From Coptis chinensis (taxonomy: Eukaryota > Streptophyta > Magnoliopsida > Ranunculales > Ranunculaceae): DNA of 64,000 nt. Both the position numbers and the translations under genes were made by a program. The stretch is from the NCBI GenBank assembly GCA_015680905.1, contig CM027378.1:11327001-11391000 (forward strand), given 5' to 3'. This document shows, one piece after another, positions 1 through 12,191 of this stretch (positions within the stretch are counted from its first letter, which is position 1; each line of letters starts with the position of its first letter). The notes under the pieces were generated by a model. That model was given only the letters and a program-made list of their open reading frames with translations, had not been told where the DNA came from and did no database searches.

Positions 1-815
1 CAAAACGTCAAGTCTAGCCTATAAATAGACATTAATTTTTAACGTTTCAAAGTAATAAATTTGAGACACAATGAATTTTAACAATTTCTCAAGTCTAGGA
101 AATAATTGGTAGAGTGAGATATGCACAGTAACCTTAACAGTGAGTTTTCAGTATGTTCTCACTTCAATCCCCTCAGTGTCAGTCATGTGACTACACCAAT
201 ATACAAACTTAGAGTCATACTCAAATGATTGAGATACCATCATCATATCATATAGCAGTTATGTATATTACAAACTTAGAGTCATACTCAGTGTTAGTCA
301 TGTGACTACACCAATATACAAACTTAGAGTGATACTCAAATAATTGAGATATCATCATCATATCATATAGCAGTTATGTATATTACTGTCGTTAAGTGAA
401 GTGTCCGATTTCACCCTTAACTGTGAGCATTCTAGGTAAATAGATACAATCAAATCTCCCGGATATGACTCTTCATATATGTTTGATTGTTCTAATTCTA
501 TTACCTATGGAACCTATGGTTTTATCATATGATATTAATTTACCCATATGCATACCCTCTCTTTTGAACAAATCATTGAAATGTAGCTCTGGGTGTATCT
601 CTTGTAGTTGTGATATATTGATCAAGTGACACAAACAAACGACGAAAATAGAAACTAAAAAAATTGCACTATCCGAAACAATGCGTCTGGACGCATGGTA
701 CATCACACATAAATGTGTCCCAGACGTACAAGTTAGACTCAAGAAATTTGCTTTTTGGTGGGTTCGAAAATGTGATGGTTTTTTTTTATGAAAATGGTGA
801 TGGTGGCGAGGTTGT
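1..815. other. Unassigned AT-rich sequence left of LTR-like block G
   Basis: No recognisable gene. It holds a two-copy tandem duplication (173-386) and, at 681-697, the motif TGCGTCTGGACGCATGG, which resembles motifs inside the LTR-like block to its right (1162-1296). A minus-strand open frame at 473-829 (118 codons) has no family features and runs into the LTR-like block, so I regard it as chance. The stretch is probably decayed retrotransposon or flanking DNA. Confidence 0.4.
173..386. repeat. Tandem duplication, ~115-bp period, 1.9 copies
   Basis: Copy one runs from about 173 to 287, copy two from 288 to 386. Both contain TCATGTGACTACACCAATAT, then ATCATCATATCATATAGCAG, with only a few base changes between them. 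It is a local direct duplication with no coding content. Confidence 0.85.
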
Positions 816-1161
816 TGATAAGTGCTCAAAAAATGTATTTTAACCCTGTGTTATATATCTTGTTTAGCCATCTTATTGGACTAATAGTACTTGTAAGTTA
901 TGTTTTATGACTTTACAGGTGAAAAGTGAGTTTTATTAAATATAAGAGTTAAAAGGGCAAAACGGAGCAATTCGGAGCATTAATAATCACATGGGAGCTT
1001 ATAGATAATTATGAAGAAGGCCCAAGGTTTTGAAGCTATGAGAAGATAGGACATGGACCTGTTTTAGAGCTCACTTGGAAGCTCAAGGAAAAATGACCTG
1101 TTACTTGGACCAAAGCCCGCAAAAGAGAAATGAAGGATGGAACAAAAGTGGAAAACATACT

Positions 1162-1296
1162 CATGTGTCTGGGACACATGGATTCATTCTATCCCGTGCG
1201 TCCAAACACATGGACCCAATATAGTAGAGTTAGGAAAATAGACTCATGCATTTGGGACACATGGATTTATACTACCCCGTGCGTCCAAACGCATGG
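1162..1296 (+). repeat. 83-bp-period duplication inside LTR-like block G
   Basis: Two copies of about 52 bases, 1162-1213 and 1245-1296, share GGGACACATGGATT and CCCGTGCGTCCAAAC followed by CATGG. Each copy carries a short imperfect palindrome that pairs the CATG at its two ends. Confidence 0.75.
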
Positions 1297-1425
1297 AATC
1301 GGATCATCAATTCCACCTCTTGACTCATTTCGAAATGAAGATGGAAGCAAAAAGAGGTCGATATGTAATAGGAAACTAGGTCCAAAAGCCCATGCTTTGA
1401 GATGTTTTTAGAATTCATTGTAACC

Positions 1426-1437
1426 CATATAAATATA
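1426..1437 (+). promoter_or_regulatory. TATA-like box in LTR-like block G
   Basis: CATATAAATATA lies about 610 bases into the LTR-like block, a position like that of the TATA boxes of the other LTRs here. It would mark the U3/R boundary if the block is an LTR. Confidence 0.4.
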
Positions 1438-2226
1438 GCACTTCAGTGCCAGTTGTAATTGCCAATTCACATTCATTCATTCTTATCTCCAGAACTTGAG
1501 GCAGAAAGAGGTTAATAATAAGAGATTTGGTTTTCACTAGCCAAGTCTTAATAAATTAATCTTCATAGTCCTATGTTTTTCTTTTTTTCTTCTTCGTGTC
1601 CTTCCTTCTTGATGGAAGGCTAATCTTCTCCATCAAGGGAGAAGATGAAGCCGGTGCTTAGGGTTCGGTGATTCTTCTGGTTCATGGTGTTATCCAATTT
1701 TTTTTTTTTTTTTTTTTATATTCTTAGTTATTAGCCCCATTGCCCACACCAGGGGATGGAAGTATAGAATAGGGTTTATATTTTACAATATTAATATCAT
1801 GCTAGTGTTTTTTACTTTTCTTCTAGTAGTGTAGCTATTTAGAGTTAGGGAAGTATTCTTTGTGTTGCCCTAGAAGGGGTAGCATAGGAAGTGGCTGCCT
1901 AGGGGAAATATTCTTTGTGTTTGTCTGAAGTGGTGATTCATTGAATGACTGCCTAACTAGGAAACACTCCTTGACGTTGCTTTCGATAATATATTGAATG
2001 GCTGCCCGAGCTTACATAAAAGGAAAAAAGTTATTAATAGCATAAACATAAGAACAACATTATGTAAAAATAAGTTCCAATGATGTTTCGTCTAAGAGGG
2101 CATCAACACTTGCTTGATTCCCTAATTGTAGTCTACTTGTGAAAACAACCATGAAGTAGAAGGTCGCGAATCAAAGATATTGGTGGATTCAAATCTCTCA
2201 AATTCCCTCTAATATAATCAATCACT

Positions 2227-2253
2227 AGTTTAGTTTAGTTTAGTTTAGTTTAG
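2227..2253. repeat. (GTTTA)n microsatellite
   Basis: About five uninterrupted GTTTA units. It resembles, but is not, the plant telomere repeat TTTAGGG. Confidence 0.9.
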
Positions 2254-2417
2254 CATTAGTAATTCACAATCTTTATAACCATTGTTTTTAATCCCTCAAC
2301 ACCCTTTCCACTTTCGTCCTTCATAAGTGATATAAGTCAGAAGCGGATTGATACCCTACTTATCCTTTACTTTAGAGGGATATTGATGTAGTCTAGTTAT
2401 GACTATTTCAAAGTTGT

Positions 2418-3227
2418 TGATGTGGTTTACCATAAATTGTTTGGAACTTGAATGAGTTGGGAGTTTAGAAGAAAGGAAGGTAGAATCTTAGTTTAGGACT
2501 TGTATTGGTTAACTAGTTTATGAAGAATATTCAAAAGCTTAAGTTGTTTTAATGATTGAAATAACACAAACTTAAAAGAAAATGATTGAAATGATTGATT
2601 TAAAGAAAGAACAACAAGAAAGAAAATTGATTGATTGAATAACAAAAGCGCATAACAAGATTGAAATGAAGAACAATAAAGTAAATGACTTGAATGAAAA
2701 AAAAACTAGAAAATTAATCCTACATGACACTAGAATAAGTCTAGGTGCATTCTCTCTCCCAAATTTTTAGTTCTTATACCCCTACTTTATGCAAATGACT
2801 GATTTACCCTTCTCTATTACATTTGAGACACCTCACCTTTTACTTTATGTTTTTGTTTTTTTCTTTTACTTTTTGATTTCTTCTTGATCAAGATAGGTTT
2901 TAGACAAAACCTTCTTTTGTGTTAATGACATCAATCTCTGGTCTTCTGAGTTGAGGACTTTCACTTTCAACTATTTAGTTCTGAGTCTTTGATCTTTGAC
3001 TTTGACTTTTGACTTTTTCAGCACTTTTTCATAGTAGCTTCTAGTCTTCATAATAAGCGTAGTTGAGGCTCCTTTTGGTTCTAAGACACAGCTTATGATA
3101 AGTGGTTTGAATTTCTCTATAACCTAAAAAAGACAATAAAAGCTATGAGTTGTCTTTTCATTAAGCGTAAGAATGGTTGTAATGTAGTAATGTAAGGGTA
3201 ATAAAATGCACATTTGGGAGCTGATCA
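2418..3227 (-). repeat. Degraded minus-strand LTR of element F, left end uncertain
   Basis: Read on the minus strand it starts TGATCAGCTCCCAAATG at 3227, matching in position the start of LTR E (TGACAAGCACCCAAAC at 6876): both are followed on the element side by the same AGCATTTTGCTTG sequence. Inside are runs like AAAGTCAAAAGTCAAAGTC, as in the LTRs at 13882 and 25198. The left end near 2418 is a guess based on a TG...CA frame. Confidence 0.4.
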
Positions 3228-4380
3228 TCACTCCTAAATAGCATTTTGCTTGTCCACAAGCAAGGATGAGAGAAAAAACTAAGATCACAAATGAGTGATT
3301 TATTATAAGTTATACTAATCTCTTTTCGCAAAGTGCGATTGCATTAACCATATGCAACATGGCCTTAAACAACAAGGAATTCCCTAGTGGATGAGCTTTA
3401 AGCCTCGTGAGGGTTTTCCAGTGAAGGTACTCACAAACTTCTTCTATTTAGTACAAATGGCATTGTTTCTTATTTATTCTCAGAAGTCCATACATCTTAT
3501 TAGCGGGGAATAAGGACAAGCTCCTTTGAACTTAGAATAACATAAGTTCGGTAATTTAATCATCTAAAGATAAATGTGCAAAACATGAGCATTGAAATGC
3601 AAAAGCAGAGTCGTTTTTGAGACTTTTGGAGAGCGTCCTTAAGGTGGGTTCTCACAGGGGTGTGTTGCAATCACAACTCTCTATTAGATTCACTCAAGTT
3701 TCATTCTCTCAAGTGCAGCGAACACTTATATTCCTCACATACTCAAATGACGTCCAAAGAAACCAGGGTCGATTGATCACGCTTGCCACTTACCATCACA
3801 CCATCTTATTCCTAATTGAGCTAGATGTTTTTTATTAGAGTTACGGGGATAGGGTGATGGTTTAGAAAGAAAAAGGAAGGGAAAAACAAAATCTGATATG
3901 TTGAGAAATTGGGTCTTCAAGATACTTGTAACTAGAGAAGAACCTCGTTTTGTTCTTTGCTTTCGATTTGTGATTCATTCTTTTAGCCTTTTGGCTTTGT
4001 GACTCTATATGATTTTGAATTTTGGGAGTTCTAACTTTGCTTTTGTTTCTAATATCGTCTCCTTTTGATTTTGAACTTTTGGGAGATTCGATTTTTGACT
4101 CCTTTGATTTTTTTGGAGTTTTGGTTTTTGGTGGGTCTTTCTTTTCTTTTCGAAGCAACTAACTGACCTGTTTTTGTACAAGGTCTCCTCCTCCTCTTTT
4201 GATTTTTTTTTTATCACCTCGATGTTTTTTTTTCCTGATATACATCCAATTCTCAACTCGTCAGCTGGGTAAGCTTTTTATTATGTGTTGTAATGAGTTA
4301 GGAATTTATGGCGAAGAATAAAAAGGCTTTTAGAAAATGGTGAAGGCTCAAGAGGGGTAAAATGTGTACCTTGGCTAAAC
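3228..4380 (-). other. 3' noncoding region of element F (minus strand)
   Basis: Homologous by eye to 6877-7900 in element E and to 34212-35100 in element C: shared blocks include AGCATTTTGCTTGTCC, GGAATTCC(C/T)TAGTGGATGAG, CCTCGTGAG and AGCGTCCTTAAG followed by GGTTCTCACAGG. No coding sequence is seen. The polypurine tract next to the LTR is eroded (CTATTTAGGAGTGA on the minus strand), so this is an old copy. Confidence 0.6.
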
Positions 4381-5372
4381 AGTTGATTTTAGAGTCATCA
4401 CTAACTTTATTAAGGAAAAGTTAAGTAAAACCTATGTGAAGGACTAGTCCCTCGAACTCGATTATTATTGGCTTCGAGAGTCAAAATACGATGTAGGAAG
4501 GTGTTAGGCACACACACTTGTCTGGTAAAACCAGCCTTACTTCTCTTTAGGTGTGCGGTTGTGAAGATAGGTGAATGAAGAAAGCTTGAACTTTAACTAC
4601 GAAGTTGGATGATCTTCGCTAAATTATTTAAAAGCTAATAATTATATGTTATGATAAAACTAATAAATAATCCTAATATGCAATACTAAATGAAGAAAAA
4701 ATAAATATGTCACCTTGTTTAGAATATTGCCTCATACTTGATTGTAGATTGATTGATTGATTGTTGATGAATGATGATGATGAACTTGATCTTGAATTGA
4801 CAACTTTGATTTTTGGATTGAAACAGGTGATTTGGGAGAAGAAACAACTTTTGGTGAAATGGAGCTTCTACTTAGAATTAAACTAGAAGAAAAGATGGCT
4901 AAAATGAAGAACTAGAAAGAAAAATAAAGAACACTCAAGAAAAGAAGTTAAGACTACTAGGCTATTAGCTCTAATAACTAGCTGAAGATCATTAGCTCTG
5001 AATAACTAGCTGAAGATGTTTTTTTTGTGGGTGAATGAGACCCTTATTTATAGTGTTTAGGCGTGGATTCCAATATGGTAATGAGTTTGATATAATGGGT
5101 GAGTATTGATTAAGAAAAATCCAATGGCTTGATATCATTCAAGATGCACCTCCTAAATTTGGCCCTTGATTCAAGAGGTGGGATAAGGGGTACGATCTTG
5201 GCCTTTTACTTTTAGGTTTTGGTAGATAGATTAGGGCAAAAAAAATCAAACCCTAAATATCCTCAATATGCCTACAATCTAAGGTTTCCAAACATGGCTC
5301 TAAAATGACATATTCTCTAGAATATTCTTGATTTTAAGGATTAAATCAAATAAAACAATTAAGGAAGGTTAT
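4381..5372. other. Unassigned retrotransposon-derived noncoding sequence
   Basis: No gene. After 4381 the match to the 3' regions of E and C stops. The stretch 4430-4560 (GGACTAGTCCCTCG, then GGAAGGTGTTAGGCACACAC) resembles noncoding sequence I associate with Tat/Ogre-type elements, which is a recollection and not a search result. An (ATTG)n run lies near 4750, and a minus-strand TATA-like CTATAAATAAGG near 5042-5053. Confidence 0.3.
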
Positions 5373-6876
5373 TGATAAGAATTAAATTAGACGTTAGTCC
5401 AACTCACACTTATATCAATTACCTTACTCTTAATTCATGTTGAAATATAGTTCGAGTAAATGAATCGCCTCATGTTTAAGAACTAGAGCACTTGTTCACA
5501 ACTTAGCTAGACTACTTAAGAGAAACCTTAAATGAGAGAAGGCTCTAGGTGGAAGTTTTTACACTACACTATTCTTTTTTTAATTATAAGTTACAAAAGT
5601 TACTAATAACAAATTAATTCTAAAATTACTAAAGAAGATAGAAGAGAGAGAATTGTGGATGATTGATTTACTATGTGATTCAAACTACTATTAATGAAAG
5701 ACATATTTCAATTGTTAGTTTTTATATTCACTTTGATTCATAGACAAATCAGTGAGACATTAAACTTTGATCCCTAGTAGAATTTCTAAATCTCTAAAGA
5801 GATTCTACTAGCATTAGAGATTAAATTAGCACCCTATCACTAGAGCACTTCTTCAACCTCTAGTTAGTTTTCCACTTCTAACTATTTTGTAATTGAAATA
5901 AAAATTAAACTTGTTAAATTTTAAGCAATTGAATTACATCTTCATTAGCAAAGTTATCCTCACATGGGGTTATCTAACCCTCCACAAGGGATGAGTTAGC
6001 TCATGGTGAGATAAATACAACTAATGAAAATGAAGAAGAAGAAGAAGTTTCTTATTTTCTAAACTATAGAATTATTTTCCTAAACATGAAAGTAAAAGAT
6101 AGAGAAGAAGAGAGTGAAGGGCTACAAAACCACAAATCATAAGTAAATTGAAAAATTTATTTAGAGCACCACCCCTCCTATTTATAGTTTCAAAGGAGTG
6201 AAATGGGTGGCCAAGATTACATCTTACATTTTCAATCCAAAGGTTACAATTAATCTACTTTTGTAATAGAATTTATTTAATCTAAGTGGAGAAAGTGGGT
6301 GAATAGTAATTTCTATTACAAAATAAATAATTAGGAGTGGTTTGTGCATTTATTAAGTGGAGAAAGTGGGTGATTACATAAGTTTCCACTTGATGATATC
6401 ATAATGAATAGTAATTGGATTTTTCCTTTGTCTTGGTTCGGACCTATTTTAATTCTCATTCCAATCACTTGATAGAACCTATATGCCATTGCATAGAGCT
6501 TTTTGCACTGATCGTTTTGATAGGTCACACGTCCAAAATGGAGTTCGGAGTCAAAATATATGATTTTAAGAAGTTACGTTCATTTTTATGCAAGATTTGA
6601 CTAGAGTTGACCCAGAATTGACTATTTTGACCAGGCTTCATGGCCTTGATTTAAGTTTCTAATGGGCTTCTTTTGGACTTGATAAAAAGGCTTTGTTTCC
6701 AATTAGCATATTCACCTTGTTTCTATGCCAAAATGCCCGTTTTGTTGAAATTTCATCGTTTACGTGTCGAAACCTGCAAAAGTATGAAAATACAATTAAT
6801 TTGTATTTATTACACACATAATTAACCAATATGTAATGTCTCTACAGGGTTTATATTATAGTTTGGGTGCTTGTCA
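5373..6876 (-). repeat. 3' LTR of element E (minus strand)
   Basis: Starts on the minus strand at 6876 with TGACAAGCACCC, directly next to a polypurine tract, and ends at 5373 in TTATCA; length about 1.5 kb. Blocks in the middle match the LTRs of B and C (TTGATCCCTAGT, the GGGTTAGCTCATGGT-like block, GAGTAAGGTAA near the end). A TATA-like CTATAAATAGG lies at 6177-6187 on the minus strand. The matching 5' LTR is not in the window because element A1 cuts E at 13881. Confidence 0.75.
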
Positions 6877-6889
6877 CACCACCCCCAAA
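6877..6889 (-). promoter_or_regulatory. Polypurine tract of element E (plus-strand primer site)
   Basis: Minus-strand TTTGGGGGTGGTG directly abuts LTR E. It is identical to the tract next to the 3' LTR of element B at 52064-52076. It would resist RNase H and prime plus-strand DNA synthesis. Confidence 0.85.
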
Positions 6890-8666
6890 CAGCATTTTGC
6901 TTGTCCTCAAGCAAAGAAGAGACACTAAACAGATAAGTGGCAAAAAATGTGTAGTCTAAGCTAATTCTCATTTCGCAGAGTGCAATTGTATTGATCGTAT
7001 GCAACAAGGCCTTAAACCACTAGGAATTCCTTAGTGGATGAGTTATAGCCTCGTGAGAGTTTTCCAGAGAAGATACTCACAAACTTCACATATACTACAA
7101 TGGCTCAGTAACAATGGCTTGTTCCCTTAGTTGATCTCAAATATCTATACATCTCATTAGCGGGGAACAATAACTTATTCCTTTGAAACTTAAGTTAATA
7201 AATTCACAATAATTAAAACATCTACATATGATCATCCATGCAATGAATTTTTACAATGAACTGTACAAGCAGGGACGTTTCTGGATCCTTTAGAAAGCGT
7301 CCTTAAGTGGGTTCTCACAGGTATGTGTCGAAACACAATTTCTCTCATAATTTTCACTCAGGGTTTGCTTACTCTAGTGTGAAGTGGGCACACGTTTCCT
7401 CATATACTCAATGACATTCAGAAGAGTCGAGGTCAATATATCACAACTACTACTTATTATTACACCACCTTACTCCTAGTTGAGCTAGATGTCTTTATTA
7501 GGTATTATAGGGCTTAGGTGGTAGTGTAGAAGAAATGGAATGGAAACTCAAAAATATGATAAGTATAAGAGAATAGGATTTTCAAAATTTCACACTAGAA
7601 AAATCCTTTGGTCTTTTTGCTTCTAACTTATGTTTCTATACTCAACCCTTTTTGGCTTTGTGACTCATTTTGATTTGATTTTGAGAGTTCTAATTTTTTT
7701 TTTTTTTCTTTTTGGAAAATTATTTCTATTTTTCTTTTCTTTTCCTTTCTGAAGCAAGTAACTGATTTTTGTTTGGACAAGTCTTTCTCTTCACTTTTCT
7801 GCATTCATCCTATTTCTCATACTCATCAAATAGGTGGGTTTATTTTATTTCGGGGTTAATATATGGGTAAGGAAATGTTGGTGAAAAATGAAAATGGCTA
7901 AATGAAAGGTTCAATGGGGCGACTAGTGGTAAAATTTGTATAGGTATGTATTTATGGCTATATCTATCCAAAGAAAGCCTAAATTCTCTTCTAGGATTCG
8001 GATGGTGATCAAGTAAGTAGACATGTGATTTCTCTACTCGAAATAACTACTCTTCTATGTCATTACTCATAAATCACTCTTGTCGAGGCTTTTATGCTAG
8101 ATTCTCACTGGATTTAATTTGAAATTAAGTAGTCTAACCGTGGGTCTCAGAAATTTACTGCTAAGTATAGTCAATGATACTCATTGCATGAATGTTCATG
8201 AAAAGATGTAAAAACTATTGCCTACATATTAACTTAAGTTTCTAAGAACAAATTCTTATCCAAGTGCTTAGGTGAAATTTCTAGACAATTTTCATCATAG
8301 AAGAGGAAACAAGACTTTGTCACTAAATATGCTTTCTTAGAAAGAAAATATATACAACCTAAAAATGCCAAATTTTTGCAAAAAGGTTCTAACCACCCCC
8401 AAACAGAAGGACGCTTTGTCCCCAAAGTGTAAAAGATAAGAAAGAAGATACCTTTGAAACTTGAGCAAAAATTCAGCGAACAAACTTCAACAAAAAGTTA
8501 TTCGAACACAATATACACTATGTAAAAAAGAAAACTGAAAATTTCACATTAAGCGGAAAAAAAAAACAACAACAACAACAACAATATACAAAGAAACAAA
8601 CAAATATCACAGAACAAAAAGGGAAGAGCACGCCAAATACATATATATACAACCCAACATGTAAAT
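6890..8666 (-). other. 3' noncoding region of element E, with internal polypurine-like tract
   Basis: No gene. It lies between aORF-3 and the LTR and matches the same region in elements B (50306-52063) and C (34225-35754). At 8393-8403 the minus strand has a second TTTGGGGGTGG, about 1.5 kb from the LTR, kept at the same place in B and C. A (CAA)n run lies at 8567-8585. Short minus-strand frames here have no family features. Confidence 0.7.
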
Positions 8667-9609
8667 TCAGGGTGCATCCAATCTAGGATCATCATGTGTG
8701 AAGTGCCATTCTTTAGCATCACGCCAGTTAATAATGGCTTGCCATAGTTCGCTCCATTTTGTAGCTTCGGACCGGTCCAAGTGCCACATCATTTTATTGG
8801 CGTTTGGGTAGCAAGGACCTTTCTTCAGGTACCTTGAACAACGTTCACGCCAGACCTGAAACCGTAAAGAACGAATTATTTTATTTGTAGGACACATGGA
8901 ATCTACAGTAATCCAGTCAGTAAAACCTATTGAAAACTGTGGGAAGAAGACCCTCATTAAGTGGCTGGCAGTGACGGGTAAAAGTAAATAATGGTGTCGA
9001 AAGTCCCGAGCTCATTTCAAATTCTGAACTAGACAATGTGTGATGTTGAAAACTGTATGCCATTGAGTAAGAGCATTGAAGACCGTGCAAGAAGACTCAT
9101 TGGCAGTAGAAAAATGTGAATCACCCATGATGTTCAAAATGATAAATAACATTGCATTCCATACGTTCATCATCATGCTTGCAAGGGGAATGTTTTCATC
9201 AGGCCAGTGTTCAGGTGCAGCTTTATTCTTCCTACATAGACCAGCACCATAGGAGTAGCGAAAGGTAGGCCAAGAGAAGAAATTGTAAGTGTTCTGAGAG
9301 ATGTAGGGCAGAGTGGCGGTAAGCTCGTGATAAGGGAGGTCCAAAGCCATATCTATCATAGGTTCAGGAAAAACATGGTACGTATTGCCAAGTCGGACTG
9401 TGAAGCCATCAACGAAGAAATAATGTGCACGGTTGAAAGCAGTTGTGTCTTCTATATGAGCATAAAAGTATGCAGCCAAACTTGGAGAATAAGTTTCCTC
9501 GGGTTGAAGAATGAGGGAAGACCAACTAATGTCGGCAATGAAGTCCATAAGAGGGAGAGTCCAGCATAGCTTGAAAAGATTGTTCAGGAATTAATTTTGG
9601 AGTCGCCAT
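8667..9609 (-). pseudogene. aORF-3 of element E, broken
   Basis: Extra ORF of Athila-type elements; function unknown. The start at 9609 gives MATPKLIPEQSFQ, matching the IPEQSF start of aORF-3 in A1, B and C. Landmarks in order: SWSSLILQPEETYSPSLAAYF near the N-terminus, MNVWNAMLFIILNIMGD in the middle, MCPTNKIIRSLRF, then the conserved KWSELWQAIINWRDAKEWHF close to the end. It has one frameshift near 9550 and a stop TGA near 9012, so it is a pseudogene. It lies 3' of aORF-2 and 5' of the polypurine tract. The fold of the N-terminal half (GW..LL, then YSP.L...FY) resembles the 'putative plant transposon protein' domain known from such elements; that is from memory. Confidence 0.75.
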
Positions 9610-10136
9610 CCTGAAAGAAAAGATGGTAAGTGTAAGGGAGGGAGTTTAAGAACAAAACAAAAACTCAGTTAAGAAAGATATGGAAGGTGAGGGCTAAGAG
9701 GTGTAACTTATAGAAATTAAGCTCGACTGACTAGTAATCATGTGATTAAAAGTCAAAAAGGTAGTTACGTTGGCCTAAGCACCGAATAATCCACTCCTTA
9801 AAACACGGGATTATGTTCTCCATTTAAGAGTAAACATGTATTATCATTAAGGCACATAGTGGCTGGAATAGGGAAAGCAAGAAAACTTGGAATCCAAAAA
9901 TTGCATTAATGATGAAAGAAGATGGACGAAAGTGATAGCTTACTCCCAAGTAGAATTATAAACAAGGGAAGTAAAATGATCTGTAGGTAGGAAATATTAT
10001 TATAAAATTAATATAATTCATTACAACCTGAAAAGCACACCAACTGATTTAGTACTCAAAAACACGCCAAATAACACATAAAAGCAAAATAGGTGGACCT
10101 AGGAAGAAAAATCAATGAAACAACCCAGAACAAAGT
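9610..10136 (-). other. Spacer between aORF-2 and aORF-3 of element E
   Basis: About 530 bases without coding signal; in elements B and C this spacer is only about 130-150 bases. Nothing recognisable was found in it. Confidence 0.5.
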
Positions 10137-11233
10137 CTAGTGCTGAACATCGTGAGAAAAGGGAGGCCCGTGTTGAGGAGAAGGTGGAAGGAAACTTGCC
10201 ACAAGATGGTGAAGTTCATTAACTTTCGCGAGAACGTGATGTTGAAGATTGTTCTGGTTCTCAAAAATCTCAGTCTGATGCTCCAAGTTGAGGGTATGAT
10301 TTCCAAAGAATTGGGTGTGAGCTTCCATGAACTCTGTTTGCTCCTTGTCGTTCGCCGTTAGACGTGCTTGTATTTCTAGCAATTTCCCGATGAGGGTGTT
10401 GTGACGGTTATGGAGGGCCCTAAGGCCTTGGTGAAGAAATCGAATACCCTCCATAGGATTAACTATGTTGGCAAGGGCAACCTCAGCAAAGAAATTCCCA
10501 GAAGAGAGAGTGTTGTTAACTTGCTTATTGTCCTGGTTCATTGCAACAGATGGTGTCCAATAATCGTCCACGCAATTGGAGTGAATTGTTATATTGCCAG
10601 CCATTTTAAGAGGGAACAGAGGATATTCAACGTGTAAATCCCACTTCAGCATGATTCGTGTGACTATGGTAGGCAAAGGGGTTGACCTACTTCTGGCATG
10701 TGTAATTGAATGCAAGAGATATCGGATTATACAAAAATCCTCCCGTTTAGCCTGTACCACCCATAGTAGGTGGAGAAGAGATTTCGTTACTTCAGATGTT
10801 TTGGAGTTGCCAATGACATTGTGTGTCAACCAGTGGACCACAGGTAGTTGCTTTTTTTGTAAAGACCTTTGACGAACATTATGAAGTTTGTCGTGGAATT
10901 CATCATATCGAATTGTTGTAAGCATGAGTTGTCGCACGGTGTCGAAAGGGGTTTCTTGAAGATGTACTTCAAGATCTGTCATGGGAATTGAACGACCTCG
11001 AAAATGAGTTCCCGAGTCAATTCATGATGCCTTCCATTCTTTAGAAAAAAGAATTTACCGTTATGGAAGTTGCTATGTTCGCAGAAAATCATAACCAACT
11101 CTGGTTCCCGAATGATGCAAAAGAGGTAACCAACCTTGATGTATGATTTCAATGTCGAAAAATGGACGAAATAGGCCATCATGAAAATTTTGTTCAAAAT
11201 CTTGCTTGGGCACAATTTCTCGCCTATTAGCCA
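10137..11233 (-). pseudogene. aORF-2 of element E, two frameshifts
   Basis: The minus-strand start at 11233 gives MANRREIVPKQDFEQNFHDG, then LFRPFFD, GWLPLLHH; after two frameshifts (near 11080 and 10985) the frame stays open for 281 codons to 10137. Conserved landmarks shared with aORF-1 and aORF-2 of B and C are QRSLQKKQLPVVHW, GNSKTSEVTKSLLHLLWV and FCIIRYLLHSITHARSR. The C-terminal third (from about VNPMEGIRFLHQG) is rich in Q, N, E and L with heptad-like spacing and is likely coiled coil. No signal peptide or membrane helix is seen. It lies upstream of aORF-3 on the same strand. Role unknown. Confidence 0.75.
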
Positions 11234-11465
11234 TGGAAAGTAAAAAAAAAAAATAGAAGGATGGATATGATAAAATGAAAGGGAGGTGGCTGTAAGAAAA
11301 AGTCTTGCAGTCAAGATATAAGTAGATGTGGATGGGAATGGGAGTGAGTGGTGAGATCCGGATTATGTGGGGAAGGTCAAGACTAAACGCAAAGGATACA
11401 TGTGCTTTTGTCTGAATACTCTATCGTGGCATGCACGTGAAAGTAAGTATTTTTCAAAGTGGGCC

Positions 11466-11700
11466 TTTTAACTTCAGATTCCCAAGATGAAGAACAAGTC
11501 GTGCAAAAAAAATTAGAAAATATGGAGGAAGGTGTCACAATAAAGTTTAACCAACACGTATCTTCTACCTTGGATCTCAGAAAATAGGTCGTTTAACGTC
11601 AGATCCCTAAGACGGTGATTGAGGCTTTCATAATGAGGTAGAACATATGGAGGAAGGTTTCACAGGGTAGTTAGAACAATACATATATTCGAAAAACATG
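11466..11700 (-). repeat. 125-bp tandem duplication upstream of aORF-2
   Basis: Units start at about 11466 and 11591. Both contain TTTAAC(T/G)TCAGATCCC-like sequence followed some 60 bases later by ATATGGAGGAAGG and TCACA. The shared block includes the ATCTGAC..TTAAA motif found in the post-integrase spacers of the other elements. Confidence 0.65.
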
Positions 11701-12191
11701 TAGCAAACCTCAAAAGAAGAAGCTATGTTGAGCTGAAATGGTAGCGCGCGCGACTATAGTAGATGCATGCGCGACGTGAGTTTAGGAATATCATAGAATT
11801 TTTTTATAGGTTTTTGAGTTTTTGATTTTTAAGATTTTTAAGGATGTTATTTGATTTTTTTTTTTTTTTTTTTGAAAAAAATACAACTAATACACACAAG
11901 AATATATACATTGATAACGTCTCAAAATAATTCGTACCCCATACAAATTATTGAGGAATTATTACACACATATGTACAACAAGAGAAAAAGAAAGAAAAT
12001 TACATGGATCTAGAGGTCATTAACTAGAACGTGATGTAAGAGCAACAACATGACACAAATGAAAAGAGTGAACCAGAAAACCATTTTTGCATCTTCAATG
12101 TCTTGTTTATACATCCGCTCCAATGGATCCATACAATCTAACTGGGAATGTGAATGGAGATGAGGAGGAAGAATTTATGGTGAAAATCCTA

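Larger units (their letters stand above)
816..2412 (+). repeat. Degraded Athila-type LTR (block G), right end uncertain
   Basis: Starts TGATAAGTGCTC, the same start as the clear LTRs at 13882, 25198, 35808 and 52077, and is followed by a comparable layout: a TTTACAGG or TTTCAGG-like step about 100 bases in, AAGGCCCAAGG, then a TATA-like CATATAAATATA at 1426-1437. No primer-binding site or gag follows, so this is a solo LTR, or an LTR cut off before its end. The right limit is a guess; a GTTGT on both sides (811-815, 2413-2417) is suggestive, but the block would not end in CA. Confidence 0.45.

Noticed and set aside
473-829. 118-codon minus-strand frame near the left edge
   Set aside because: It crosses into the LTR-like start at 816, has no recognised motif and unremarkable composition.
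2227-2253. Interstitial telomere repeat
   Set aside because: The unit is GTTTA without the GGG of the plant TTTAGGG repeat.
811-2417. GTTGT on both sides of block G as a proof of a solo LTR
   Set aside because: With that duplication the block would end in TTTCAAA and not in CA, and a 5-base match is weak in AT-rich DNA.
8667-11314. Minus-strand aORFs of E and C as antisense genes of a plus-strand element (as in Grande-type elements)
   Set aside because: In C the pol genes are on the same minus strand, and in E the LTR start and polypurine tract show the element itself is reversed. The aORFs are sense genes in all elements here.
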